The notes: generated by a model not told the origin, from the letters alone. DNA of 64,000 nucleotides from Streptomyces sp. P3 (GCF_003032475.1 NZ_CP028369.1:682001-746000), one strand, 5' to 3'. Positions 25,380 to 34,525 are shown, counted from the stretch's first letter. Translations and numbers: made by a program.

Positions 25380-26393
25380 ATGTCCGAGTGGTCCGTCGCC
25401 GAACCGGGGAAACTCTCGTTCGACGAACCCGTGAGCGAACTGCACGTACGCATCGTCGAAGGCACGGTGAACGTGGTGGGCACCGACGAGGGCCCCGCCC
25501 GCCTGGAGGTCTCCGAGGTCGACGGCCCGCCGCTGGTGGTCAGCCACCGCGACGGGACCCTGACCGTGGCCTACGAGGACCTGCCCTGGAAGGGCTTCCT
25601 CAAATGGCTCGACCGCAAGGGCTGGCGTCGCAGGGCCGTCGTCTCGCTCGCCGTGCCGGTCGGCACCCGGGTGGAGGTGGGCGTGGTGAGCGCCGCCGCG
25701 GTGGTCTCCGGCATCGACGGCCACGCCGAGGTGAAGGGCGTCAACGGGGACACCACCCTGGTCGGTCTCGCCGGTCCGGTGCGCGCCGACACCGTCTCGG
25801 GCAGCGTGGAGGCGCAGGCCCTCACCGGCGACCTGCGCTTCAACTCCGTCTCCGGGGACCTGACCGTGGTCGAGGCCGGCTCCTCCGTGAAGGCCGACTC
25901 CGTGAGCGGGTCGATGATCGTCGACCTCGACCCCGCGAGCCGTCCCACGCGGATCGACCTGACCAGCGTCTCGGGCGAAATCGCCATCCGGCTGCCCCAT
26001 CCGGCCGACGCGCAGGTGGAGGCGAACACCGCGAGCGGCTCGGTCTCCAACGCCTTCGAGGACCTGCGGGTCAGCGGCCAGTGGGGCGCCAAGCGCATCA
26101 CTGGCCGGCTGGGCGCCGGCAACGGCAAGCTCAGGGCGACCACGATCTCCGGCTCGATCGCCCTGCTCAGAAGGCCTCCGACGGAGGACGCTGCGGACTC
26201 GGCGGACTCGGCGGGGCACGGGACGACGGATGCGCGGGAGGACGGGCGCGCGCGGACGCCAAGGGCGGACCGGGGGCCGCAGGAGCGCGCCGGCGCGTCC
26301 GCCGAACCGGGGGACAATGCCGCTTCCGGCCCGGGCGCCGAGGGCTCCGCGAGCGACCCGGCCGACAGCACGACCGACAAGAAGGTGTTCTGA
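25380..26393 (+). CDS. DUF4097-family beta-repeat protein
   Basis: A 337-residue protein. Residues ~10-270 are beta-strand repeats of the DUF4097 type, with recurring short motifs such as ADTVSGSVEAQAL, FNSVSGDLTV, ADSVSGSMIV and ASGSVSN that stack into a parallel beta structure. The last ~65 residues are disordered and charged. No signal peptide. AGGAGG precedes the ATG. Genes of this family commonly sit with PadR regulators, and padR follows immediately (one untranslated base), so they form one operon. Biochemical role unknown. Confidence 0.88.
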   Translation: MSEWSVAEPGKLSFDEPVSELHVRIVEGTVNVVGTDEGPARLEVSEVDGPPLVVSHRDGTLTVAYEDLPWKGFLKWLDRKGWRRRAVVSLAVPVGTRVEVGVVSAAAVVSGIDGHAEVKGVNGDTTLVGLAGPVRADTVSGSVEAQALTGDLRFNSVSGDLTVVEAGSSVKADSVSGSMIVDLDPASRPTRIDLTSVSGEIAIRLPHPADAQVEANTASGSVSNAFEDLRVSGQWGAKRITGRLGAGNGKLRATTISGSIALLRRPPTEDAADSADSAGHGTTDAREDGRARTPRADRGPQERAGASAEPGDNAASGPGAEGSASDPADSTTDKKVF

Positions 26394-26394
26394 C

Positions 26395-27540
26395 ATGCCT
26401 CCCGTCTTCGCCCACGGCCGTCTCCGCCTCTACCTGCTGAAGCTGCTGGACGAGGCGCCGCGCCACGGCTATGAGGTGATCCGCCTTCTCGAGGAACGCT
26501 TCCAGGGCCTCTACGCCCCCTCGGCGGGCACGGTGTACCCGCGGCTGGCCAAACTGGAGGCCGAGGGTCTGGTCACCCACACCACCGAGGGCGGCCGCAA
26601 GGTCTACGCGATCACCGACGCGGGCCGTGCCGAACTCGCGGACCGCAGCGGCGAACTGGCCGACCTGGAGCTGGAGATCCGCGAGTCGGTCGCCGAACTG
26701 GCCGCCGAGATCCGGGCCGACGTGCGCGGGGCGGCGGGCGATCTGCGCCGCGAGATGCGGGCGGCGGCCTCCGAGGCACGCCGGGGCGCAGGCCGCCCGA
26801 AGGCGGCGGAGCCCGGCGACCACGGAACCCACGCGCCCCATGGGGAGAACGGCGAGAGCGGCGAGTACGGCGACAGTGAGGCCTGGCGTGCCGCCAAGGA
26901 GGAGATGCGCCGCGTCAAGCAGGAGTGGAAGGAACAGGCGCGCCGGGCGAAGGACGAGAGCCGCCGCGCCCGCGACGAGGCCCAGCGGGCACGCCGCCAG
27001 GCCGAAGAGGCACAGGAGAACGCCCGCAGCCAGGCTCAGGAAGAGGTGCAGCGCATCGCCCGCCGGGTGCAGGAACAGGTCCAGGACCACTTCGCCCGGG
27101 GTGACTGGCCGACGGGCGTCCGCGAGGGCCTGACCGAACTGGCCAAGGAGTTCGGCGAGTTCGGCAAGGACTTCGGCAGGGGGTACGGCAGGGACTTCGG
27201 CTTCGGCCGCGCCGCCGGCACGACGGACCGGAAGACGGCCGGGCGTCCGGAACGCCCCGGCACGACGGACCGCTCCCCCGCCCAGGACCTCTCGGGCACC
27301 CCGGACTACTCCGGCACCCCGGAGGACTTCCCCGCAGCGTACGAGCCGGCCTGGGCCCACGAGGACACCGGCGGCGACCCGGCCCGCGACCTGGACCGCC
27401 TCCTGGACCGCTTCCGGGACGACATCCGGGACGCGGCCCGCGACCACGGCGTCACGGCGGACCAACTCCGCGAGGCGCGCCGCCACCTGTCCACGGCGGC
27501 GGCTCACATCGGGGTGATACTGCGCACCCCCAAGGCGTGA
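26395..27540 (+). CDS. PadR-family transcriptional regulator with long coiled-coil C-terminus
   Basis: A 381-residue regulator. Residues 1-90 are the winged-helix PadR domain (LRLYLLKLLDEAPRHGYEVI, SAGTVYPRLAKLEAEGLV). Residues ~90-230 are long charged helices suggesting a coiled coil (RDEAQRARRQAEEAQENARSQ type), and the remainder is Gly/Asp-rich with a terminal helix. Ordinary PadR proteins are 110-180 residues, so the C-terminus is unusually long. It follows the DUF4097 gene at once and probably represses its own operon through the palindrome upstream of that gene. Confidence 0.9.
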   Translation: MPPVFAHGRLRLYLLKLLDEAPRHGYEVIRLLEERFQGLYAPSAGTVYPRLAKLEAEGLVTHTTEGGRKVYAITDAGRAELADRSGELADLELEIRESVAELAAEIRADVRGAAGDLRREMRAAASEARRGAGRPKAAEPGDHGTHAPHGENGESGEYGDSEAWRAAKEEMRRVKQEWKEQARRAKDESRRARDEAQRARRQAEEAQENARSQAQEEVQRIARRVQEQVQDHFARGDWPTGVREGLTELAKEFGEFGKDFGRGYGRDFGFGRAAGTTDRKTAGRPERPGTTDRSPAQDLSGTPDYSGTPEDFPAAYEPAWAHEDTGGDPARDLDRLLDRFRDDIRDAARDHGVTADQLREARRHLSTAAAHIGVILRTPKA

Positions 27541-27553
27541 CGCTCCCCACCGA

Positions 27554-27582
27554 CCGGGGCCGGTGACCTCAGCCGGCCCCGG
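27554..27582. terminator. Convergent hairpin between padR and the Clp-N gene
   Basis: Ten-bp perfect stem CCGGGGCCGG/CCGGCCCCGG with a 9-base loop. It overlaps the last codons of the Clp-N gene and sits 13 bases after the padR stop, suitable as a shared terminator. No U-run. Confidence 0.6.
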
Positions 27583-28168
27583 CCCCGGCTGCCCCGGAGT
27601 CGTCCCCTCGCCCCTGGTCGCCGTAGAGCACCCGGGTCAGGGACGCGTGCGTGACGCCGTGGTCGGCGAGGATCTCCGAGGGGACACCGCGGCGGGCGGT
27701 CAGGGCGAGCAGCAGATGCTCGTCGCCGATGTGCCGTTCGCTGTGGGCGACGGCCACCCGCAGGGTCCCGGTGAGCAGGTCCTTGGCGCCGCGGCCGAAG
27801 GGTCGCCGGCCGGACCGTCCGCGCAGGAGGCCGCCCCGGCCGGCCGCGGCCAGCGCGCCTTCGCCGTGCGTCTCCTCGACCCGGGACACGATCTCCGCCA
27901 GGTCGATGCCCAGCCCCGACAGGGCGTCCGCGTCGGCCCGGGAGAGTCCACCGCGGCGGCGCGTCTCGTCCAGGTCCCGCACCAGCCCCGCCCGACCGCC
28001 GGGCGGCAGACCCAGCGAGGCCAGCGCGAAGGAACCGCGGCTGCCCTCGCGGTCGAGCAGCGACAGCAGGACGTGCGTCTCCTCGACCCGTGTCGCGCCC
28101 TCCCGTTCGGCGTGCCCCACGGCGCCCTCGACCACCGCACGGGCGTCCTTCGTGAATCGCTCGAACAT
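27569..28168 (-). CDS. Clp N-terminal-domain protein (no ATPase)
   Basis: A 199-residue protein made of a double Clp-N repeat (MFERFTKDARAVVEGAVGHA... EETHVLLSLL and, near residue 150, SERHIGDEHLLLALTAR). It has no Walker motifs, so it cannot be a Clp ATPase. Such stand-alone Clp-N proteins resemble adaptors or substrate-recognition modules like ClpS or ClpC N-domains. Its ATG overlaps the stop of the small HTH gene by one base (TGATG), so the two are co-translated. The Gly-rich stretch RGGLLRGRSGRRPFG joins the repeats. Confidence 0.88.
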   Translation of the reverse strand: MFERFTKDARAVVEGAVGHAEREGATRVEETHVLLSLLDREGSRGSFALASLGLPPGGRAGLVRDLDETRRRGGLSRADADALSGLGIDLAEIVSRVEETHGEGALAAAGRGGLLRGRSGRRPFGRGAKDLLTGTLRVAVAHSERHIGDEHLLLALTARRGVPSEILADHGVTHASLTRVLYGDQGRGDDSGAAGAGAG

Positions 28169-28377
28169 CACTGCCTCCCGTACTTCTTGTGCACGGCCTG
28201 CCTGCTGACACCGAGCTCCGCGGCGATCTCCTGCCACGACCAGCCCTGGTTGCGCGCACTGCGCACCTGCACCGCCTCCAACTGCTCCAGCAGTCGGCGC
28301 AGTGCCGCCACGGCGCGCAGCCCGACTCGTGGATCACGGTCGCCGGCGCGCTCGGCAAGATCCGTTGCTTCGGTCAT
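28168..28377 (-). CDS. Small helix-turn-helix regulator paired with the Clp-N gene
   Basis: A 69-residue protein. The first half is helical and acidic (VAALRRLLEQLEAVQVRSARN), the second is an HTH, WSWQEIAAELGVSRQAVHKKYG. The ATG at 28377 is chosen over an upstream ATG because the predicted promoter would start the transcript at about 28378. It overlaps the Clp-N gene by one base. Two inverted repeats directly upstream make autoregulation likely. Confidence 0.85.
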   Translation of the reverse strand: MTEATDLAERAGDRDPRVGLRAVAALRRLLEQLEAVQVRSARNQGWSWQEIAAELGVSRQAVHKKYGRQ

Positions 28378-28380
28378 GCA

Positions 28381-28426
28381 TGTCAACTTACGTTGACATC
28401 CGCCCGGTGTCAACCATTGTTGACAC
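28381..28426 (-). promoter_or_regulatory. Promoter with two TGTCAAC/GTTGACA inverted repeats for the HTH-Clp-N pair
   Basis: Repeat 1 is TGTCAAC-N4-GTTGACA (28381-28398) and repeat 2 is GTGTCAAC-N4-GTTGACAC (28407-28426); their centres are 27 bases apart. On the minus strand, TTGACA (28413-28408), 17 bases and TAAGTT (28390-28385) form a promoter that shares bases with both repeats. The start point would fall at about 28378, next to the ATG, so the mRNA is probably leaderless. A repressor on these repeats would block RNA polymerase; the HTH protein is the obvious candidate. Confidence 0.75.
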
Positions 28427-28499
28427 CGTCGGCATGCGAAAGGCGAGCCCGGATTCCCCGGACCCGCCCTCGACCCGCTCCCGACCCGCGGTCCGCCGC

Positions 28500-29465
28500 T
28501 CAGCCGTTGGTGAGCACGATCTTGCCGAACAGGTCGCCGGACGCGAGCCGTTCGAACCCCTCGCGGGCCCGGTCGAGCGGCAGCACCTCGTCGATGACGG
28601 GGCGGACACCGGTGGCGGCGCAGAAGGACAGCAGGTCCTCCAGTTCGTCCTTCGAGCCCATGGTGGAGCCGACGACCTTCAGCTCGAGGAAGAAGATCCT
28701 GGTCAGCTCGGCGTGCGAGGGACGGTCGCCGCTCGTGGCGCCCGAGATGACGAGCGTGCCGCCGGGCCGCAGGGACTTCACCGAATGCGACCAGGTCGCC
28801 GCGCCGACGGTCTCGATGACCGCGTCCACCCGCTGCGGCAGCCGTGCGCCCGGCTCCACCGCCTCGACGGCCCCCAGCTCCAGCGCCCGCTTGCGCTTGG
28901 CCTCGTCCCGGCTGGTCGCGAAGACCCGCAGCCCGGCCGCCCTGCCCAGCACGATGGCCGCCGTGGCCACGCCACCGCCGGCGCCCTGCACCAGAACGGA
29001 GTCGCCGGGGCGCACGCCGGCGTTGGTGAAGAGCATCCGGTACGCCGTCAGCCAGGCCGTGGGCAGACAGGCGGCCTCCGCGAAGGAGAGTTCCTTCGGC
29101 TTGGGCAGGATGTTCCAGGTCGGCACGGCGACCTGCTCGGCGAAGGTGCCCTGGTACCGCTCGGTGAGGATCGAACGCGGCTCGTCGGGCCCGACGCCGT
29201 GCCCCGTCTGCCCGATGACGGAGTGCAGGACGACCTCGTTGCCGTCCTCGTCGACGCCCGCGGCGTCGCAGCCGAGGATCATCGGCAGCCGGCCCTCCGG
29301 GAGGCCGACGCCCTTGAGCGACCAGAGATCGTGATGGTTGAGGGAAGCGGCCCTGACATCGACGGTGCTCCAGCCGGGCCGGGCCTCGGGGGCCGGACGC
29401 TCCCCCAACTCCAGTCCGGAAAGCGGCTGGTCACGGTCGATACGGGCGGCGTAGGCGGCGAACAT
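28500..29465 (-). CDS. Zinc-independent MDR-family oxidoreductase (quinone oxidoreductase-like)
   Basis: A 321-residue medium-chain dehydrogenase/reductase. The N-terminal GroES-like domain has SLNHHDLWSLKGVGLPEGRLPMILGCD and the Rossmann domain has the nucleotide loop VQGAGGGVATAAI. The catalytic and structural zinc cysteines of classical alcohol dehydrogenases are absent, which favours NADPH:quinone oxidoreductase or enoyl reductase-like chemistry. The ATG at 29465 gives the usual MFAAYAARI start; the upstream frame is repeat-derived. Terminates 74 bases upstream of the Clp/HTH operator. Substrate unknown. Confidence 0.88.
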   Translation of the reverse strand: MFAAYAARIDRDQPLSGLELGERPAPEARPGWSTVDVRAASLNHHDLWSLKGVGLPEGRLPMILGCDAAGVDEDGNEVVLHSVIGQTGHGVGPDEPRSILTERYQGTFAEQVAVPTWNILPKPKELSFAEAACLPTAWLTAYRMLFTNAGVRPGDSVLVQGAGGGVATAAIVLGRAAGLRVFATSRDEAKRKRALELGAVEAVEPGARLPQRVDAVIETVGAATWSHSVKSLRPGGTLVISGATSGDRPSHAELTRIFFLELKVVGSTMGSKDELEDLLSFCAATGVRPVIDEVLPLDRAREGFERLASGDLFGKIVLTNG

Positions 29466-29559
29466 GCAACCGACCCTAGGGTCCGGCGGCGGCCGGCGAA
29501 ACCGGACGGCACTGTGAGACATACCCTCTTGCGCTCCCACCCCACGACCCCGACCGAAC

Positions 29560-29710
29560 CCCGACCGACCATCCCAGCCCATCACCCGCCGGCACCCACC
29601 AGACCCCGGCCGACCACCCCAGCCCACCCACCGGCACCGACCAAACCCCCGTCGACCACCCCAGCCCATCACCCACCGGCACCCACCAGACCCCGGCCGA
29701 CCACCCCAGC
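29560..29710. repeat. Tandem repeat of about 42-45 bases, three to four copies
   Basis: Part of the 401-base stretch between the oxidoreductase and malic enzyme genes. The unit contains GACCACCCCAGCCCATCACC and a GGCACCCACCAGACCCC-like segment, repeated three times with a truncated fourth copy. All open frames across it are low complexity. No gene is present. Confidence 0.75.
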
Positions 29711-29790
29711 CCGTCCGGCGATTGAGGACGAGGCCCGTTCAGGGCCGATGCGGGGGTCCGGGGGCGGCAGCCCCCGGGGACGGCGCCTCG
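29709..29790. repeat. Streptomyces-type dispersed intergenic repeat with hairpin
   Basis: Begins GCCCGTCCGGCGATTGAGGA, a sequence I recognise as recurring between genes in many Streptomyces genomes, and includes a perfect hairpin CCGGGGGC-GGCA-GCCCCCGG (29758-29777). It lies about 77 bases past the malic enzyme stop and may also end that transcript. Confidence 0.65.
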
Positions 29791-29866
29791 TCATCACCCG
29801 AACGGGCGGGCGGGCGGGCAAAGAAATGGCCCCGCCCTCCCGGACGGGACCATTCGGAGGCACACG

Positions 29867-31096
29867 TCAGCGACGAGCAACCCCTTCGGCCCGAGCAGCC
29901 GCGGCAACCGCCGCAGTCACCGCGGGAGCGACCCGCTCGTCGAACGGTGACGGAATCACGTAGTCCGCCGCGAGCTCGTCGCCGACGACTCCCGCCAGCG
30001 CCTCGGCCGCCGCGAGCTTCATGCCCTCGGTGATCCGCGACGCCCGCACCTGCAGCGCGCCGGCGAAGATCCCCGGGAACGCCAGCACGTTGTTGATCTG
30101 GTTCGGGAAGTCCGACCGCCCGGTCGCGACGACGGCCGCGTACTTGTGGGCGACGTCCGGGTGCACCTCGGGGTTCGGGTTGGCCATGGCGAAGACGAAC
30201 GCGCCCTTCGCCATCGAGGCCACCGCCTCCTCCGCGACGGTGCCGCCGGAAACGCCGATGAACACGTCGGCGCCGGACAGCGCGTGCTCGAGCGAACCGC
30301 TCAGCCCGGCCTTGTTGGTGAACCCGGCCAGCTCGCGCTTGACGTCGGTCAGGTCGCTCCGGTCCGCGGAGACGATGCCCTTGCGGTCGGCGACCGCGAC
30401 GTCCCCGATGCCCGCCTCGATGAGCATCCTGGCGATGGCGACGCCGGCCGCCCCGGCGCCCGAGATGACCGCCCGCAGCTCGCCGATGCCGCGCCCGCTC
30501 AGCCGCGCCGCGTTGCGCAGCGCCGCCAGCGTCACGATCGCCGTGCCGTGCTGGTCGTCGTGGAAGATCGGGATGTCGAGCTCTTCCTGGAGCCTGCGCT
30601 CGATCTCGAAGCATCGCGGCGCCGAGATGTCCTCCAGGTTGACTCCGCCGAACGAGGGCGCGAGGCGCACCACCGTCTCGACGATCTCGTCCACGTCCGT
30701 GCAGGCGAGCGCGATGGGAACCGCGTCGACACCGCCGAACTGCTTGAACAGGATCGCCTTGCCTTCCATGACCGGGAGGGAGGCCTCCGGGCCGATGTCA
30801 CCGAGCCCGAGCACGGCCGTGCCGTCGGTCACGACCGCGACGACGGACGACTTCCAGGTGTAGTCGTTCACCAGGTCCGGCTGTTCCGCGATCGCGGTGC
30901 ACACGCGAGCGACGCCGGGCGTGTAGGCGAGGGACAGGTCGTCCTTGTCGCGGATCGGGACGGTGGCCTGGACGGCCATCTTTCCACCACGGTGCAGCGC
31001 GAACACCGGGTCGAACGGGTCGAGGGGCTCCGCACCGCCCTCCTGGCCCGTTCCGTCGGCGCTCTCGCTGCGAGGATTGACGATCTCCGCTGCCAC
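29867..31096 (-). CDS. NAD(P)-dependent malic enzyme
   Basis: A 409-residue enzyme that decarboxylates malate to pyruvate with reduction of NAD(P). The short bacterial form is evident: YTPGVARVC near residue 58, VTDGTAVLGLGDIGPEASLPVMEGKA, the metal-site motif FHDDQHGTAI and a Rossmann loop ISGAGAAGVAIA, ending with NPNPEVHPD and FPNQINNVLAFPG. The start is GTG at 31096. Cofactor preference is not certain from sequence; the S. coelicolor enzyme at the same chromosomal position is, as I recall, NADP-dependent. A long untranslated interval separates it from the divergent ABC transporter operon. Confidence 0.94.
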   Translation of the reverse strand: MAAEIVNPRSESADGTGQEGGAEPLDPFDPVFALHRGGKMAVQATVPIRDKDDLSLAYTPGVARVCTAIAEQPDLVNDYTWKSSVVAVVTDGTAVLGLGDIGPEASLPVMEGKAILFKQFGGVDAVPIALACTDVDEIVETVVRLAPSFGGVNLEDISAPRCFEIERRLQEELDIPIFHDDQHGTAIVTLAALRNAARLSGRGIGELRAVISGAGAAGVAIARMLIEAGIGDVAVADRKGIVSADRSDLTDVKRELAGFTNKAGLSGSLEHALSGADVFIGVSGGTVAEEAVASMAKGAFVFAMANPNPEVHPDVAHKYAAVVATGRSDFPNQINNVLAFPGIFAGALQVRASRITEGMKLAAAEALAGVVGDELAADYVIPSPFDERVAPAVTAAVAAAARAEGVARR

Positions 31097-31730
31097 TGTG
31101 TCTTACCCCTTAGGTCTGCATGGTTTGAGGGTGGCCACTCCTGATTGAGAAGTGGGCGGGCATCGCGCAGAGCCGAGGTGATGCGTACGGGCGTCTGCGC
31201 GTCGGGCGCGCCGCACACGCGCCCTGAGCCCCGGATGAGGGGTGTGAAGAACCTTCTTACCGGACGGGAACCACGGCGACGAGTCCATTCGGTGCAAGGT
31301 CACATCGCTCGCTGTGTGGAACTTCGACAGAGGTCGCCGCGAGTGACATGACTCATGTGGGGGGACGCCCGGAACTCCGTGAGTCCTCTTGACAATGCCT
31401 CGACAAGAAAGCACGTCGCCGGACGCGCCACGCCGCGATGATCGCCCTGCGGGAGGAACCGGAGATTTTTCGGCCGGAACGGGGGATTCCCGCAGATGGT
31501 CCGGCTCCGTCCGGTCGTGTTGTACCGGACTGATGTGGTTCGGGGGTCGCCCGTTATCCGATTTTGACATGGCTGCCCCCCTGAATGGAGTCGTCCGAAT
31601 GGCAAGATGCCGTCATCACACGAGGTCGCGACACCCGAAGGTGTGTGTTCTCGTCGACCCAACGGCATGGTCGGCCCCTCGGCTGTGTCGCCCCATCGGC
31701 ATCTCCATCCATCCGCCGGAGGAACCCACC
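31097..31730. other. Long divergent intergenic region, malic enzyme / ABC transporter
   Basis: These 634 bases hold no ORF I would call a gene; those present are short, Arg-rich and without ribosome-binding sites. TTGACA occurs at 31389-31394 and 31564-31569 in the direction of the transporter, but neither has a good -10 at 16-18 bases. The region is less GC-rich than its neighbours around 31470-31570, consistent with promoters for both sides. Confidence 0.55.
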
Positions 31731-32693
31731 ATGACCGCACGCTCCACCCGAACCACGACCGCCGCGCGCACCCGCCTGGCAGCGGTCGGATCCCTCGCGG
31801 TCGCGGGCGCCCTGCTGCTCACCGCCTGCGGGGACCAGACCGAGAGCGGCGGAAGCTCCTCCGAGTCGTCCAGCGGCTCCAACAAGGCCCCGCTCTTCTC
31901 GAAGCTCCCGGCCGAGATCCAGAAGTCCGGCGTCATCAAGGTCGGCACCAACGCCGAGTACGCCCCCATGGAGTCCGTCGAGGGCGGCAAGATCGTGGGC
32001 GTCGACCCGGACATCGCCGCCGCGCTCGGCAAGCAGCTCGGCGTCGACTTCCAGTTCACCTCAGGTGGCTTCGACACCCTGATCACCGCCGTCAACACCG
32101 GCCGTTACAACGTCGCCATGTCGTCCATCACGGACAACAAGCAGCGCCAGGAGGGCCTGGACGACAAGGGCAAGAAGCTGGGCGAGGGCGTCGACTTCGT
32201 CGACTACTTCACCGCGGGCACGGCCATCTACGTCAAGAAGGGCAACCCCAAGGGCGTCAAGACCATGGACGACCTGTGCGGTCAGACGGTCGCGGTGCAG
32301 CGGGGCACCACCTACGAGGAGGCCCTGCAGGCGCAGTCCAAGAAGTGCACGGACGGCGGCAAGAAGGCCCTCAAGATCGAGTCCTTCGAGAACGACACCG
32401 AGGCCCAGACCCGCGTGAAGTCCGGCGGCGCCGTGGCCGGCGTCAACGACTACCCGGTCGCCGTGGACATGGCCCGCAAGGCGGGCAACGGCAGCACCTT
32501 CGAGGTGCTCGACGAGCAGTACGAGGCCGCCCCGTTCGGCATCGTCGTCGACAAGAAGAACACCCAGCTGCGCGACGCCCTCAAGGAGGCCGTCGACGCG
32601 ATCATCAAGGACGGCTCCTACCAGAAGGTGCTGGAGAAGTGGGGCGCCGAGAGCGGCGCGATCAAGGCTGCCGCGATCAACGGCGGCAAGTGA
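31731..32693 (+). CDS. Amino-acid ABC transporter substrate-binding lipoprotein
   Basis: A 320-residue solute-binding protein. The N-terminus has a basic region, a hydrophobic stretch and the lipobox LLLTAC, so it is anchored outside the membrane. The mature part is a family 3 binding protein (VIKVGTNAEYAPMES, FDTLITAVNTGRYNVAMSSI, EAAPFGIVV). GGAGGAA precedes the ATG. Permease and ATPase genes follow in one operon, with the last two overlapping. The family binds polar or acidic amino acids such as glutamate; the exact ligand cannot be read from sequence. Confidence 0.93.
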   Translation: MTARSTRTTTAARTRLAAVGSLAVAGALLLTACGDQTESGGSSSESSSGSNKAPLFSKLPAEIQKSGVIKVGTNAEYAPMESVEGGKIVGVDPDIAAALGKQLGVDFQFTSGGFDTLITAVNTGRYNVAMSSITDNKQRQEGLDDKGKKLGEGVDFVDYFTAGTAIYVKKGNPKGVKTMDDLCGQTVAVQRGTTYEEALQAQSKKCTDGGKKALKIESFENDTEAQTRVKSGGAVAGVNDYPVAVDMARKAGNGSTFEVLDEQYEAAPFGIVVDKKNTQLRDALKEAVDAIIKDGSYQKVLEKWGAESGAIKAAAINGGK

Positions 32694-32733
32694 TCCACCC
32701 CGCACCTCCTGAAGTCTTCGAAGGGCAGTCCCC

Positions 32734-33702
32734 ATGACTGACAAGCTCGACAAGTCCTCCGCGGGCGCACCACCCGAGGACACCCCGCCGGTCGCCGAGG
32801 ACGCGGCGTTCTCCGGGCCGCCGGAGGCCATCAAGGCGATCCCGGTGCGCCACTACGGCCGCTATGTCAGCGCGGTCATCGTCATCGCGCTGCTCGCGCT
32901 GCTGGTCAACGCCTTCGCCCACGGTGACATCCAGTGGGACACGGTCGGCGACCAGCTGTTCGACTCGACCGTGATCGCGGGCGCCGGGCGCACCCTGCTG
33001 ATCAGCATCCTGTCCATGGTGCTGGGCGTCGTCCTGGGCGTCGTGCTGGCCGTGATGCGGCTGTCGAAGAACCCGGTGACCAGCACGGTCGCCTGGCTGT
33101 ACATCTGGTTCTTCCGGGGCACCCCGGTGTATGTGCAGCTGCTGATGTGGTTCAACCTGGCGCTGATCTTCCCGATGCTGAACCTCGGTCCGATCTACAA
33201 GGACGAGATGACGGACGTCATGACGCCGTTCATGTGCGCCCTGCTCGGCCTCGGTCTGAACGAGGCCGCGTACATGGCCGAGATCTGCCGGGCCGGCCTG
33301 CTGGCCGTCGACGAGGGCCAGACCGAGGCGGCCCACGCGCTCGGCATGAGCCACGGCAAGACGCTGCGCCGGATCGTCATCCCGCAGGCGATGCGGGTCA
33401 TCGTGCCGCCGACCGGCAACGAGTTCATCAACATGCTGAAGACCTCGTCGCTGGTGTACGTGGTGACGTACAACGAGCTGCTGCGCTCGACGTCGGTGAT
33501 CGGCTCCTCCTCGTTCGCCGTGATGGAGCTGCTGTTCGTCGCCTCCATCTGGTACCTGGTGATGACCAGCGTCTTCAGCGTCTTCCAGTACTACCTGGAG
33601 CGCTACTACGCCCGCGGCTCGAGCCGTAGCCTGCCGCCCACGATCTTCCAGAAGATCCGGGCGAACCTGTTCACGATCGGCCGCGAAAGGGGTGCGGCAT
33701 GA
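32734..33702 (+). CDS. Amino-acid ABC transporter permease
   Basis: A 322-residue inner-membrane permease with an ~45-residue soluble N-terminus and about six helices. The EAA loop is [22 protein letters not shown], whose core EAAHALGMS...I.P is the ATPase contact site. [20 protein letters not shown] and [15 protein letters not shown] identify the HisM/GlnP-type family. It lies 40 bases after the binding-protein gene and overlaps the ATPase gene by four bases. It is a single permease, so the transporter should use a homodimer. Confidence 0.94.
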   Translation: MTDKLDKSSAGAPPEDTPPVAEDAAFSGPPEAIKAIPVRHYGRYVSAVIVIALLALLVNAFAHGDIQWDTVGDQLFDSTVIAGAGRTLLISILSMVLGVVLGVVLAVMRLSKNPVTSTVAWLYIWFFRGTPVYVQLLMWFNLALIFPMLNLGPIYKDEMTDVMTPFMCALLGLGLNEAAYMAEICRAGLLAVDEGQTEAAHALGMSHGKTLRRIVIPQAMRVIVPPTGNEFINMLKTSSLVYVVTYNELLRSTSVIGSSSFAVMELLFVASIWYLVMTSVFSVFQYYLERYYARGSSRSLPPTIFQKIRANLFTIGRERGAA

Positions 33703-34460
33703 CCGCGATGGTGAAGGCCGAGGGCGTCCACAAGTCCTTCGGCGCGGTCGAGGTCCTCAAGGGCATAGACCTTGAGGTCAAGAACGGCGAGGTGTTCTGC
33801 CTCATCGGCCCGTCCGGCTCCGGCAAGTCGACGTTCCTGAGGTGCATCAACCACCTCGAGAAGATCAACGCCGGCCGGCTGTACGTCGACGGGGACCTGG
33901 TGGGCTACCGCCAGAAGGGCGACAAGCTGTACGAGCTCAAGGACAGCGAGGTCTCGCTGAAGCGCCGGGACATCGGCATGGTGTTCCAGCGGTTCAACCT
34001 GTTCCCGCACATGACGGCGGCGGAGAACGTGATCGAGGCCCCGGTCCAGGTCAAGGGCGTCGGCAAGGCCCAGGCCCGGGAGCGGGCACGGGAGCTGCTG
34101 GACCGGGTCGGCCTGGCCGACAAGGCCGGCAGCTACCCTGCGCAGCTCTCCGGAGGTCAGCAGCAGCGCGTGGCGATCGCCCGGGCGCTGGCGATGGACC
34201 CGAAGCTGATGCTGTTCGACGAGCCGACCTCGGCCCTCGACCCGGAGCTGGTCGGCGACGTCCTCGACGTCATGCGCGACCTCGCCGAGTCAGGGATGAC
34301 GATGGTCGTCGTCACGCACGAGATGGGCTTCGCCCGCGAGGTCGGCGACAGCCTGGTCTTCATGGACGGCGGCGTGGTCGTCGAGTCGGGGAACCCGCGT
34401 GACGTCCTGACGAACCCGCAGCACGAGCGGACGCAGGCGTTCCTGTCCAAGGTGCTGTAG
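33699..34460 (+). CDS. Amino-acid ABC transporter ATPase
   Basis: A 253-residue ATPase of the polar amino-acid uptake family. Walker [11 protein letters not shown]-loop [13 protein letters not shown], signature [15 protein letters not shown], Walker [13 protein letters not shown] and switch histidine VVVTHEMGF are all intact. It uses the ATGA overlap with the permease gene. A strong terminator follows 20 bases after the stop. Confidence 0.96.
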   Translation: MTAMVKAEGVHKSFGAVEVLKGIDLEVKNGEVFCLIGPSGSGKSTFLRCINHLEKINAGRLYVDGDLVGYRQKGDKLYELKDSEVSLKRRDIGMVFQRFNLFPHMTAAENVIEAPVQVKGVGKAQARERARELLDRVGLADKAGSYPAQLSGGQQQRVAIARALAMDPKLMLFDEPTSALDPELVGDVLDVMRDLAESGMTMVVVTHEMGFAREVGDSLVFMDGGVVVESGNPRDVLTNPQHERTQAFLSKVL

Positions 34461-34480
34461 CGGTACGGCACGCGTGAGGA

Positions 34481-34511
34481 GGGGCGGTACGGGATTCCCG
34501 TACCGCCCCTT
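34481..34511 (+). terminator. Terminator after the ABC transporter operon
   Basis: Perfect 13-bp stem GGGGCGGTACGGG/CCCGTACCGCCCC with a 3-base loop (34481-34509) and a short T pair after it. It also stands at the 3' end of the convergent anti-sigma-like gene. Confidence 0.9.
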
Positions 34512-34525
34512 CCCCGTGTGTGCGC

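Noticed and set aside
31389..31411. TTGACA as a -35 for the amino-acid ABC transporter operon
   Set aside because: No acceptable -10 lies 16-18 bases downstream, so a promoter call is not supported.
31103..31570. A 155-codon minus-strand ORF between malic enzyme and the ABC transporter
   Set aside because: It has no ribosome-binding site, no recognisable fold and a composition typical of untranslated streptomycete DNA.
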